The notes under the pieces: generated by a model
The model's input: only the letters and a program-made list of their open reading frames with translations
Databases searched by the model: none
What the model was told of the DNA's origin: nothing
In this document: positions 48,071 through 59,800 of the stretch, in pieces
Position numbering within the stretch: the first letter of the stretch is position 1
How the letters are laid out: the number at the start of each line of letters is the position of its first letter
Origin: Panax quinquefolius
Lineage: Eukaryota > Streptophyta > Magnoliopsida > Apiales > Araliaceae
NCBI GenBank assembly: GCA_020205615.1
Contig: CM035153.1
Span: forward strand, 80,365,853 to 80,429,852
DNA: 64,000 nt
Direction: 5' to 3'
Program-made: the position numbers and the translations under genes

Positions 48071-48423
48071 CAAATCCCGTGGGAACCTGAAACATCAACA
48101 GGGTCATAGTATGCTACAACAAATCATCTATGATCACCATGTTTGATTGTGATATACTATCATACCATGAGCACATACCAGCTACCACCACAAATGGTGG
48201 GGTATGATTAATACGGCTAACTGTCGAAGAAAACATCTGTACGGGTCGTGTTATAAGACCATCCAGGGGTCAATACTGAATATCTCTGCACATACATACA
48301 TATGCATAACAATAACATGCATGATATAATAGATGGCAATATGATATAGGGAGTGGAAAACTGTGCATACATTCCTAAGTATATCATCATCTAGTACATC
48401 TCTGTACAGCTAAAATAAAGGGA

Positions 48424-48531
48424 AATGGGGCGAAGCTACCCAACATACAACAGAGGCCTATCAAAAGATATAGCAAGAATGGGGCGAAGCTAACCAGATG
48501 CTAACAGAGGCCTATCAAAAGATATAATGAG
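48424..48531. repeat. 54-bp tandem duplication between the two antisense genes
   Basis: Units 48424-48477 and 48478-48531 share AATGGGGCGAAGCTA and CAGAGGCCTATCAAAAGATA. The region 48071-48560 otherwise shows no coding frame and separates the two antisense genes. Confidence 0.8.
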
Positions 48532-49386
48532 AAATACATCAAAAAAAGTCAAGAGTATCGATGTCTACATCATCGAGCCTGTCCACCTGATGTAACTCCT
48601 CCTGAGTTCTTCGGATCTCTATCTCTGAGGATGTCGGTACGATACAGGAGGATCTCGCCTGACAAAACCATATGGGTCACCTGAGGGACCAGCGCCAGAG
48701 CTGGAAGGATCAAAAGTATCTACCTCTACAGGATCTCTGCCCAAATGCCGAATGAAAAGATGTGACCGGTCTAGCTACCGAGTCAATCTGTCAATCTGTG
48801 TCACATGAGTAGAATCTCTGACACAGGCTAGCCAATCCATCATCATCACGGATCCTGGAACCATATCCCCCAAAAACTGTGTGGCGCGGGTCTAAGCTTC
48901 AATCGTACGAGGGATCCACCAATGCTGGAACATCTCTTGAGAACAGGGGCCCTCTGACAATGTAAAACCGTCAATCCCCATCAATGTGATGTCAATGATG
49001 GGTGACTGCAAAACAGGCCAATAACGCCTGGTAGGAAGCAAGATCGATATACAGATCTCTCCTGTAGTGCTCCTAATAGCATGTTCTCCTAAATAGAGCT
49101 CCCATCCTCCATCTGTGAGGAGAGGAATCCTACGAGTGCAAATGATGTACTCTACTCCAGTCGGGTACCCATCCTCAAATCCAACTCCCAAATGCTCTCC
49201 AGAGTAGGGAATTCATGTGATGACATCAGCTGTCAATAGCTCTAGCTGTAGGCGACAATGAGTGAAACCCTCAGCAACAGGGACCTCCGCCAGTATGGAA
49301 TGATGCCATCTCCGTCCTCGTGGGTAGGTGTCTAAACCTAACATGCTCATAGGACACAAATAAGGAATCCTCTAATAGGCCCAAAA

Positions 49387-49465
49387 CTGCCAACACAAAG
49401 GCAAACATCTGCTGTCAATCAACACTCTTAACCTATACATGAGAAAAGATAAGAGAAATACTCAC
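49387..49465 (-). other. Predicted intron 2 of antisense gene 1
   Basis: 79 bp. The donor CTG|GTGAGT at 49465 is a textbook plant donor; the acceptor TTGGCAG|TTTTGG ends at 49387. Joining the exons keeps the frame from FYPFLL to FWAY, a natural continuation for this family. Confidence 0.55.
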
Positions 49466-50115
49466 CAGCAGGAATGGGTAGAATCCTAACCATGCCTCGG
49501 TCTAGCCCTGCGATCATATACGCATTCCCCTGAGGAAGTAGGCAAAGGTGTAGGAACCCCAATCATACTCTCCTATACAGTCCATGTGTTGAGTGGCGCT
49601 GATCAAAGCAAAAGACACCGTAGAAGAGTTATCTACTATGAAGCAACCCCTAATGATCATCAGGAACAATCGCCGGAGAATGCGATCCCTGACTCTCACA
49701 TCATCGGGTATGGGCTCACTCAATAACCCGCTCATAGCATCTACGCTCAAAGGACCTGTACAAACATTCCTCCCCTTAAGCACCTCCGTCGGAACTCCCA
49801 ACAAGGATCTGACGGCAGTAGGGGTGATATCCACCGTGCAAGGCACCGACTCCCCTCCAAAGTCCATACCTGTGATAAACTGCCAATCCATCGGCGTCAT
49901 CATCACCTCACAGTCCAGCAAATGGAGTGACTGAGTCTGGTGAAATCACCGCTCAGACAATGCCTTGAGGTAACCCAGGGACAGCGATGGGGTAGAATGG
50001 AGAAGAACCTCCTGAATCCCCAGCCATGGACGATCGTTCTGTAGTCATCATGCAAGGCCTGATACATAGAGTGGATGCTAAACCAGTTCCCTTGAGGCTG
50101 TGTGAAGCCGGGTAC

Positions 50116-50197
50116 CTACATTAAATACAGATCAACATCAGACTCCTTGACTCCTCATCAATAGGAAATAAGGAAGATTAAAGATCAAACTTCATAC
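50116..50197 (-). other. Predicted intron 1 of antisense gene 1
   Basis: 82 bp. Donor GAG|GTATGA at 50197, acceptor ATGTAG|GTACCC ending at 50116. Splicing removes several stops and joins LHTNE to VPGFTQPQ in frame. Confidence 0.5.
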
Positions 50198-50502
50198 CTC
50201 ATTTGTGTGCAGGTATACTAAAGGATGCCTACTCAAGTCACCCAGAAGATCTGAGTTCGCCACTTGAATACCTGGCAATTCCCTACGGGGAACACGTACG
50301 TCAGGAGCAGGAACCTCAATCGGTGCATCCTCCTCCTCGTCCTCGATATTTGGCACTTCAACCTGAATAGGACGTATCACTGCCTCCGCCAAGCGACGAC
50401 GAGGTCAGTCTAACGTAATCAATGGCCGAGGCTCTTCAAAAGCCCTCCTCCATACACCAGAAGTTGTCCTGCGGGAACTACTCGGCTGATCCGGATCCAT
50501 GA

Positions 50503-51540
50503 TATCTTGACAACAAGTCTCCAAATCACCTCAGAAAGGGTGTGGTAATTTCTTACCTGGAGTCTTTTCAAAATTCATTCCCTGATTTACATGCATGCAT
50601 GCATTGTTTTAACATACATCTACAGTAGAGTTAAAAATGCATGACTACCCAATACCTACATTTTGGAAAATTTTTGCCATATCCCCTTTGTAAATGGGAC
50701 TATCCACATGCACATAGGCATGACTAGGTGGCCATTCAGTAGCACACCTATACACAGTCATATACATCCTATATGCATCATTACATTGCAGTAAAAAATC
50801 CGTAAGTGTAGTCTAATTACCAGGATTATTTTACTTCTTTTCCTTTAACTCATTTGTCCTTAGATAGGATAAGAAATAACAGTAAAAGGTGCCAATTTGA
50901 CTGCTTCAAAAGTTAATTTTTTTCACATCATTATGTTCAGCATGGTTTAATACTAACATTTACTATGTTGAATATTTTTTATCAAATCATATCAGCATGC
51001 ATATTCACTACTATGTGTCTAAATGCATTTCATGCGATAAGTCATTTTCTAACGGATAGAAATTGGAAAAAAATACATGCATGTGTTACCAGGACAGTGA
51101 AGAACGCTTGTACGGTGGTAGAATATGCAGAAAGTTGCCCGAACTCAGCAGATTTGAAGAAGAGCTCTCAGATTTCCTTCGCTGCGCAACTTGAAAATGA
51201 TTTATGAAAGCAACCATATGCCAATACACAGGCACGGTTGGCCGCAGGCTATCCTGCGGCTCTTGTAGGTACACCTACAACACTCCTACATGGGTCCCAC
51301 ACCTCCGGCTCGCTCTAGTTAGAGTTGCAAAGGAGGTCTCATAAGCTGAAAAGGCCAAATCAGGAATAAAAGTGCTATGCGATTGAACGGAATAGCTTGA
51401 AATCCTGGTTTCTCGTCGGTCAGAGTTAAACTCCCGTCGTCTCAAAGGTATTCGCCCGACTGCAGGGTATACTATACCAATGAGCTCAGCTTTCACAGAT
51501 CTTGCTTGGAAATACCCCACAAAGGTCTGAGGCCGTCATT
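50503..51540. other. Upstream region of the antisense genes and T1 3' untranslated region
   Basis: No coding frame is convincing. A promoter for the antisense genes would have to lie here or further right, but I cannot identify a clear TATA box. Confidence 0.4.
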
Positions 51541-52286
51541 TGCAGGGTCACAACCCTAAAAACCTCCCCGACGGGGGTTACAACGCAAAACCACGACATA
51601 TCAAACCTCCCCGGCGGAGGTTACAATGCCGAAGTTATCAAACATCTACGTAACCCTGGCGGGGGTCAAAACATACATCTTTCAAGCATCTACGTATCCC
51701 CGGCGGGGGTTACAACGCAGTGCAACCATTGATACACACATCAATGAAGGTCAAGCAGCCTTGACGTCATGACAGCCGATGGCAAGTAAACCCATCGAAG
51801 CAACCATCCCCAGCAAGGGCTACAACATAATTCTACCATTGACACATACATCAATGAAGGTTAAGCAGCCTTGACAATGCACCCAGTAGGGATTTATCCG
51901 GTGATACACACATCAGCGAAGATCAGGCAACCCTGATAACAACAAACTGTTGGCAGTAACTCCGATAGAGTGAGGGAATATGTTATACACATCCTCAAAC
52001 AGATAAAGCTTTATCCCCACAGATCTCTTACACACAAGAGGTACCTCTATGGAATATAAGCCAGTGTCTAGGATTCAAGACTTTGGTGGTAGTCCCAACG
52101 TCAACATCCTTGGAGACTTGGATAGCATGTCCAAGCCATCACTAATTGTCATCCCAACAGTATTACCTGGCAATCATGCATCATACATTTGCATCATGTT
52201 GCTGCATATAGCATCATGTTTATCTTGCTTGCATTTCAAGTTTCTAGGATTCTTTATCCTATCCATACATTGCATTGCATGAATAT
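51541..52286. repeat. T1 3' tandem repeats, 44-bp and about 70-110-bp units
   Basis: CCTCCCCGRCGGGGGTTACAA-type units start at 51563, 51606, 51650 and 51694 (43-44 bp apart). A second family with ACACATCAATGAAGGT and CAGCCTTGAC starts near 51725, 51835 and 51908. The remainder to 52286 is unique sequence without genes. Confidence 0.7.
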
Positions 52287-52302
52287 GATAAAGAGGGGCA
52301 TC
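52287..52302 (+). other. T1 polypurine tract
   Basis: GATAAAGAGGGGCATC precedes TATAGACAC, which aligns with the LTR start TGTAGACAC expected from the inverted terminal sequence GTCTACA seen at the T2 LTR end. It sets the 3' LTR start at about 52303. Confidence 0.7.
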
Positions 52303-53849
52303 TATAGACACTCGAAATTTTTTGCACTCCTATTACTAACATTGTAGGAGGGTAGATTCGTCTTTTGGAGATAACCCTAAAAGACATCTTACATCCATTC
52401 CGGATACTACTGGAAGTTCAGCTCCAACCTGGAACACAAACTAGGAACATCATCTCAAACTCGAAACACACACCGGGAATGTCATTTCCAATCTCAGAGA
52501 TAACCTCGAGGTTTGCAAGATCAAAAGACCGGCAACAACTCCGTAGAGGACAGGCCTGTCTCGGCGATAACACCGCGACGCTTAGTTCCAGTCCCAGAGA
52601 AACACTGGGAGTAGAAACCCCATCCTTGGTGATAGCCCCAAGGAAGGCCATTGCAGTTCCAGTGATAACCCCGAAAATGCTTGTTTCAAACATATGCAAT
52701 CAGCTTCAACCTCAGACATCCTATCGAGGTAAACACACCTCAGACCCAGAGTTGACAACGTGCAGACAGGAACATCCATAGATGACAGTGATACATACAA
52801 ATAAGCAGCAGTCCAATATCAGATGTAACCTTGAGCAACGTCTGCTTTCCGCTTAAACCGGCGATAACCCCGTTGAGGACTCAACATGCCATCTTACTGT
52901 CTCAACAAGATGATATCGTAGCATACCAACAAGTAGTTCAATCTCAGCTGTAACCTTGAGTAACATCTACTTTCAACTCAAACCAGTGATAACCTCGGCG
53001 AGGAGTCAAGCGTCATCTTGTTCCTTCGACAATGGCAATTCTTCTCAACACTTCATACATACATACATACATCTAACAATGTCCCACAAGAGCCGATGAT
53101 TGACAATCCCGAGTGACTATTACGCGTGGCAGAACTTTGGATAGAATTTGAAGCTTGAAGACCATGAGCATAGACCCCTCTTCCTGATTTTGTACAACCT
53201 CTAATCTATGTCATTACATAACTCTCGACACAAGCGGTCCGAAAAAGGTCAGATATACCTCGTTCGGATGCTCGGATTGAAGTTCTGCAAGTTCGAGCAG
53301 ACATTACAGTGCACGACTGCACGTACTACGAGACGATGGGACCCGCGAAGCTCGAATCCACCACAACCAGCCGCAGGTACAACTGCGGCCATCAGTCTAT
53401 ATATACAAGGCTTGGGGTCAGCCATTTGAGAGAGAGAGAGAGAAGGAATAAGGCGAGGAAGCCCTGTCCATTTTACTCTACATACACATCTTTTGAGTGT
53501 TTCATCACTTTTAAACACTAGTTAGCTCACACATAGCTATCTTTTACCCGACGGGAGCTGAGTGTTTATCCATTTAAAGTCATAGAAGTCTACTTTGACA
53601 GCCCACTGTAAGCCTTCTTATATTGTATAAAGTCTTCTCCTCATATTAGCACACACTATTGTACACGTTGAGAGTCGTGTGAGTGTGTTTGCCTTGCACT
53701 TCGATTCATGTGGTTTTCATTTCGCCTTTTATATATATACTTATATATATGTATATATTTTATATATGGACTAACATTATCGAGTTATGCCTCGATTGAG
53801 CCTAGACTTTGGTCTGGAGCGTTTAATTTCTTATATATATAAATATATA

Positions 53850-54060
53850 ATTGTTGTCAGACATATCTGTTGAGCCTGGATTTACATCCGGTGCATTTAC
53901 TCGCTTATATATATATATACATATATATAATTGTTGTCAGACATATCTGATGAGCCTGGATTTACATCCGGTGCATTTACTCACTTATATATATATACAT
54001 ATATATAATTACCGTCGGACATATCCGATGAGCCTGGATTCACATCCAGTGCGTTTACCG
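53850..54060. repeat. 80-90-bp repeat with (TA)n
   Basis: Three units contain ATATCYGATGAGCCTGGATT, then CATCCRGTGC and a TA run (starts near 53850, 53930 and 54008). A fourth copy follows the foldback at about 55655, and one is in the 5' LTR at about 23800. Confidence 0.75.
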
Positions 54061-54084
54061 CTTATATATATATATATATATATT

Positions 54085-54354
54085 TACATTTCTGTTAGGC
54101 CTAGAGTTCACTTCGTGACCTTTTACAGCTTTATTTACATTCCGTCCTACCTGGAGTTTACTTCGTGGTAGTTGATCGCTTTTACAGCTTTATTTATATT
54201 TTGTCCCGCCTGAAGTTTACTTCGTGACAGTTGATCGCTTTTACAGCTTTATTTACATTTTGTCCCTTTGAAGTTTACTTCATGGCGCTTGATCGCTTTT
54301 ACGACTTTATTTACATTTTGTCCTTTGGAGTTTACTTAGTGGCGGTTGATCATG

Positions 54355-54355
<1 letters not shown>
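54085..54355. repeat. 60-bp LTR minisatellite, first block
   Basis: Units contain GTTTACTTCGTGGC, GTTGATCGCTTTTAC and TTTATTTACATTTTGTCC. About five units are here, a second block of about five lies at 55745-56025, two or three are in the 5' LTR (23920-24060), and about three in T2 (61400-61570). Copy number varies between LTRs. Confidence 0.8.
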
Positions 54356-54386
<31 letters not shown>

Positions 54387-54389
<3 letters not shown>

Positions 54390-55638
54390 CCCTTCCATAG
54401 CAATCGGTTGCTATATGGGTACATCAGAACACCCTTTTGGACCGTTGATAAACTTATTGGAAGTCGAGATTGAAACATAAATATACCCAGTAAGTAACAA
54501 CTTGTACCCCGCTTTTATTTTAATATGAGGACCCCACCATAGTCAACACGTTGTCGGTTTGTTTAACTAAAACGAATTTTTAATATTAAATAATACGATT
54601 AAGAATGTGACTTATACCCCAACGTATAAAAAAAAAAAATCAAACCGTAACAAGCTCTTACGACATAAAAAAAAAAAAAAAATTACCAACCCAAGACAAC
54701 CTCTTACGCTTGTATAAAAAATCAAATAATAGCACAAGTTCTTTATTTGCTATTTTTATAATAATATTTGTTATTTTATAAAATAAATATTTTTATAAAA
54801 ACAAATATTTTATAATAACAAATAAAGAATATAAAATATTTTATAAAAACAAATATTTTATAAAACAAATGTTATTATAAAATATTTTATAAAAACAAAT
54901 ATTTTATAACAAATGTTTTTATAACAAATGTTTTTATAAAAATAATTTATAACAAATGTTTTTATAACAAATGTTTTATAACAAATGTTTTTATAAATTT
55001 TTTATAAAAACAAATATTTTATAACAAATGTTATTATAAAATATTTTATAACAAATGTTTTTATAAAAATAATTTATAACAAATGTTTTTATAAAAAATA
55101 ATTTATAACAAATGTTTTTATAACAAATGTTTTAAAACAAATGTTATTATAAAATATTTTATAAAAACAAATATTTTATAACAAATGTTTTTATAACAAA
55201 TATTTTATAATAACATTTGTTTTTATAAAATATTTTATATTCTTTATTTGTTATTATAAAATATTTGTTTTTATAAAAATATTTGTTTTATAAAATAACA
55301 AATATTGTTATAAAAAATAGCAAATAAAGAACTTATGCCACTTATTTGATTTTTATACAAGTCGTAAGAGGTCATACTTCTTGGTAATTTTTTTTTACTG
55401 TATATACGTTTACATGTCGCATTCATCCGTATTATTTAATATTAAAAATTGGTTTTAGTTAAACAAACTGACAACATGTTGACTATGGTAGGGTCCTCAT
55501 ATTAAAATAAAAGCCGGTACAAGTTGTTACGGCCGGGTATATTTATGTTTCAATCTCAGCCTTCCAATAAGTTTATCAACGGTCCAAAAAGGGGGTGTTG
55601 CACAGTACCCATAACAACCGGTTGCTATGGAAGGGCTC
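54387..55638. mobile_element. Foldback/MITE-like element with long inverted repeats
   Basis: The ends are GAGCCCTTCCATAGCAA and its inverse. The arms stay clearly complementary for at least 300 bp on each side (for example GACCGTTGATAAACTTATTGG on the left and its reverse complement near 55564 on the right). The centre (about 54720-55340) is an AT-rich array of AACAAATGTTTTTATA units that is itself partly palindromic. There is no transposase. It sits inside a (TA)n tract, so the target duplication cannot be read. The superfamily is not assigned. Confidence 0.75.
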
Positions 55639-55690
55639 CCTATATATATATATATCCGATGAGCCCGGATTCACATCCAAAGTGTTTACT

Positions 55691-55743
<53 letters not shown>

Positions 55744-55744
55744 T

Positions 55745-56024
55745 ACATTTCATCCTTGCTTGAGTTTACTTACGTGGCGATTGATCGCTTTTACTGACTT
55801 TTATTTATATTTCGTCACCCGCCAGAGTTTACTTAATGGCGCTTGATCGCTTTTATAGCTTTATTTATATTTAAATCCCGCCTAGAGTTTACTTAAGTGG
55901 CGATTGATCGCTTTACTACTTTATTTATATTTTGTCACTTTGGAGTTAACTTCGTGGCGATTGATTTTACGACTTTATTTACATTTTGTCCCTTTGGAGT
56001 TTACTTCAGTGGCGGTTGATCATG

Positions 56025-56025
<1 letters not shown>
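55745..56025. repeat. 60-bp LTR minisatellite, second block
   Basis: About five units of the same repeat as 54085-54355, flanked by (TA)n at 55696-55740 and 56028-56080. The repeat-plus-TA module appears twice in this LTR, on either side of the foldback element. Confidence 0.75.
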
Positions 56026-56065
<40 letters not shown>

Positions 56066-56267
56066 CTTATATATATATATATAATTGCTTACTGCAGTAT
56101 CATGTAAGCCTAGGAATCATGTGATCATAGGTTCAGTCTACTGAATCTAGATTAGGTTCCCATGATGGACATTTTCTGGCTGTAAACGGTTTGCACATTA
56201 TTTTACAGTGTTTGAATTTTCTTGGATGGCTGTCATGCCCATGAGGACCTCGGCACTACTGTATATT

Positions 56268-56348
56268 ATTTTCTTGAGAATGCTTCGCATCTCGAAAATA
56301 AAAGCAAACAAGCCGAACATTTAATAAATAAAATGAAAGTATAAAAAG
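56268..56348 (+). promoter_or_regulatory. T1 3' LTR hairpin and TATA box
   Basis: ATTTTCTTGAGAATGC and GCATCTCGAAAAT (56268-56299) form an imperfect hairpin, followed by AATAAA-type motifs and a TATA box TATAAAAAG at 56340-56348. Of the three Tat LTR copies in the window only this one keeps an undamaged TATA box. Confidence 0.5.
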
Positions 56349-56869
56349 GTCTCAATTCCTATTGAGCACAGGGTTTGAAAAACCTCTTTTATTAAACTTC
56401 ATTGATATATCTTGGTTAAAACTAAATTTTTCTTAAAAATTCAAACCTTGTGTATATAGATGCGAACGAGGCCTCACACTACTTTCAAATAATTGCACAT
56501 TGATCCATACACACAAACACACACACATTCATATAACTATTTCTTTGAGAAGTGGCGGTCACCGTGTCAACACGGATGTCGGGGGGTGCCTAACACCATC
56601 CCTCCGCATAATCAAGCCCCCGGACCCAAAATGAATCTCGGTTTCACGACCCGGTTTAGCGAAGTCAAATCACTAGTCAATGTGCAAACTTTTTTCTTTT
56701 CGTAAGTGCAACCATTAAATACACCAACTGGCGACTCTTAAAGTCCAATCGTCGACATTACACATGTCAGACCTTTTTCACTTATTTTTTTAAACAAATC
56801 TCACATTAACATGAGAACACCAAAGAAAAAGTAACGAAAAAGGGACACTCAAAAATCCCGACGTCGACA

Positions 56870-59800
56870 GCTGGCTAACATTCAACAATATAATTGTGCA
56901 CTAGCATGAACAAACTTTCATAGCTGAACGAACATTGAACTTAAACAAATATATCTGGACCGAATATCAATGTAGGTGATCATCCTTTCATACCAGATGA
57001 ACACATGCAATATGCACTGAGTGTGAATAAATAATTCATAGACATGGTATAATCAACAATGATTAACCACAAGTATATTTGAATAATCTTAACTCAGTGT
57101 CGAGTTATAGAAAACTTGCCTTTGTCACCGATTACTGTTACGTAATTTATTAAGCTTAGTCTGAATACCTAATAAAGATAATACTGATCTCCAAATATTA
57201 GAATAATATCATCACAGAATAAAAATAACCTAAACACATAACCCTATTAGTCTATACAACACATAATACCTAGTATCAAGTCAAACTATTGCAGCCTGAG
57301 TTGACTCCGGCACAATTCTGACATCCCAACGGCTTAGTCGGACAACTCTCGAGCCTAATATCACTAAGATTCGGTCTAAACTGGTTCACACTTATCTTAA
57401 ATAATTTTATTTTTATTCAAAATCTTTTTCATAAGATCGTAATAATTTTCAGATAATTATTATAATTTATCATAATTTTTCAATCATTAATATCGTATTT
57501 ATATGATTTAAATACCATATAATTTCTTTATCATTAATATTAAATATTAATGAAACTCATAACATAATATTATAATATCTTTAAGTATTTTAATACCTTA
57601 AAATCATATTTATATGTTTTTTAAATGATTAAATCCATTATCCGATAATTGCCATTAATATTAAATATTATTGTTTTTCATGCCAAAATATCAAAAGTTA
57701 TATTTTACAACTTAAAATAGGTTTATAACACTTGAATTATTTTTATATGATTTTTAAATCATTAATTCTATTTTTCATAATTTATTTAATACATTTATTA
57801 AATAAATTAATTATCATCAATATTAATTAATTAATGAAATTCAACACATAATATTAAAAGTTATTAAAAATAACTTAAAATATTTTCTTATACCATAATA
57901 TAAGTTAAAATGATTTTTTTCAAGTATTAAAATAATTTATTTAATATTATAATTAAATAAATTAAATAACATTAATACTCCAAAAATATTAATTATTAAT
58001 GAAATATTTTCAAATTTATTAAAAACCCATTTTTAGGAATTTATTTTGTATTTTTTATAATTAAAAACTATTTTCTCTAATTATTTAATAAAATAATAAT
58101 TTTTAGAAATTAAGTGTCGCTAAAGGGTGCCTATAGCGACAAAACCGTCGCTATATGTGTTCTTCAGTGTTCTTGGGCAAACCTAGGTATCCATGTCAGT
58201 GACTAAGGTGCTATATTTGACCAGTTTAATTCCTATGATCTTGATGCTATCTGAGTTTGTATTTGTTTTAATGTTTTAGTATACATGTAATACTACAACT
58301 ATCAGTCGATTTCATGACCAAAATATAACACAAATGAGAGATTTAAGCTTCAGAAAACTTGTCAGAAGTTGTTCTTCATTTTTGGGTTTTCCAGAAATGA
58401 AGAAAAGTTCGAGTTGGCCACTTATGATCTCCATAACTTGCATCCTGAGCTTACTTAATGTGTTTTAAAGGTTCATGCATGTAGTAAACATGTCAAAGAA
58501 CAATCATATAACACTTGTATCACATTTAATCAACATACGAGAGAGATCTAAGCCGATCAAAGTAGTGTCAAAGAACTGTCTTTGAAGATTTCTGGGTTGC
58601 CTAGAATCTTTATCCAGCGGTTTGGTCAACTCTACCTTGACCACGATTATATTCATTTCTGTTAATGATTTTTGTAATCTAAAGGCTTAGATGTATAGCC
58701 TGCATGTCAATCTACAAGATCCAACTAACTCATAACATAACAACTTAAACATAGCAAGATCAGAGGCTCTAAAGATGGCTGTCAGATTTTTCTGGGTAAT
58801 CTAGGTTACCTAGATTTGCTTGGTCATGATCGGTCAACCGACTTTGACCATCAATAACTTACAATCTATACATGATCTGGGATGGATTCAAGTTCCAGAT
58901 CATAGTCCACATGGCATAGAACAAATCTATGACATAAAACACACTAAACATCTAACACACACAGATCTACGAGCCCTGACATTTGCTTGTCAGACAATAT
59001 TTTCCAGTTTTTCCAGATTTCTAAAAACTTCAATTTCGAGCATCTAGATGTTATGGATCTAGGAAGTAACAACCCAGATCACTAATTGACACCCTATAAC
59101 ACTGTTCTAAACAATAAATCACAACATCTAACATAAGATCACATGATTTTCAAGTTTAGGGTTTATGCCTTTTCTAAGCTTTGATCTTTGATTTCTGATC
59201 ATGGATTCTGTTCTTGGAAGGCTAAGAACTGATCATGGCTTTGTTTCTCAGTCTTTCTCACTCTAGATTTTGAATGTTAGAAAGAAAATGGCTTTGGAGA
59301 AAATGAGAAGTAAAGTAAGTCTTTTCTCTCTCTTTAATCTATATATAATTTGATTTAATATATTTTGTCTGAAATGTTGGCTGATTTCTGTGAATTTAAG
59401 GCACATGGCTAATGCTAGGGTTAGTGAACAACCAATATAGGGAAAGATATATACTCCATCTAATAAAGAATTACAAAAGGGCATTTTAGTCTTTTAGCTA
59501 GTACATTTAATGGCAATTTGGTCTTTTGGTCCAGCCCTTAGGGTTTGACCCTTAGGGTTTAACCCTTACGGTTTAACCCTAAGGTTTTTTAAAAAATAAA
59601 TTCTAGGATTTCCAATTTAGGTTTTAAAATGGAAAAATTAGGATTTCTAAATTATAATTAGGATTTCTTAATTAGATTAGGGTTTTCTAATTGCTTAGAC
59701 TTGAACATTAGGATTAAGGTTTCCTAATTTAGCAATTAGGGTTTCCAATTAGAAATTAGGATTTCTAATCATTAGAGTTTCTAATTATTAGGTTTTCAAA

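Larger units (their letters stand above)
48600..50502 (-). pseudogene. T1 antisense extra gene 1, plant-mobile-domain-like, three exons
   Basis: It starts at the ATG at 50502 (MDPDQPSSSRRTT). Exon 1 (50198-50502) is polar and acidic. Exon 2 (49466-50115) holds YRTIVHGWGF, a frameshift near 50010, then LKALSER, CEVMMTPMDWQFITGMDFGG, RSLLGVP and DWGSYTFAYFLRGM, the pattern of the N-terminal half of plant mobile domain (PMD) proteins. Exon 3 (from 49386 down) continues FWAY.RIPYL and HLGVGFEDGYPTGVEYI. Removing two GT-AG introns of 82 and 79 bp keeps the frame across both junctions. About seven stops are present. PMD proteins include MAIN-like factors linked to transposon silencing, and many PMD genes sit in transposons. 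The role in T1 is unknown. Confidence 0.62.
23447..56869 (+). mobile_element. T1: Tat/Ogre/Retand-type Ty3/gypsy element with antisense extra genes
   Basis: A plus-strand element defined by a tRNA-Arg-like primer site after the 5' LTR, two RNase H domains in pol, integrase after them, extra genes on the opposite strand downstream of pol, and a 3' LTR after a purine tract. LTR ends are TRTAGAC and GTCGACA. The two LTRs match over at least 1.4 kb. The X/Y copia composite (25914-39364) replaces most of gag. A foldback element sits in the 3' LTR. Without insertions the element would be nearly 19 kb, large but normal for this lineage. Every coding part has stops or frameshifts. Confidence 0.88.
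52303..56869 (+). repeat. T1 3' LTR, with foldback insertion
   Basis: 4567 bp including a 1252-bp insertion at 54387-55638. It opens with degenerate repeats of a GATAACCCCG-type motif (about 52360-53000). Next come a block shared with the 5' LTR, (TA)n-associated 80-90-bp repeats, 60-bp minisatellites, and the conserved promoter end, finishing at GTCGACA (56869). No protein-coding content; frames reading IYIYIY come from (TA)n. Confidence 0.85.

Noticed and set aside
51330..51500. Possible cellular gene fragment near the T1 3' region
   Set aside because: No frame keeps recognisable domains, and the segment lies inside T1 between the antisense genes and the 3' repeats.
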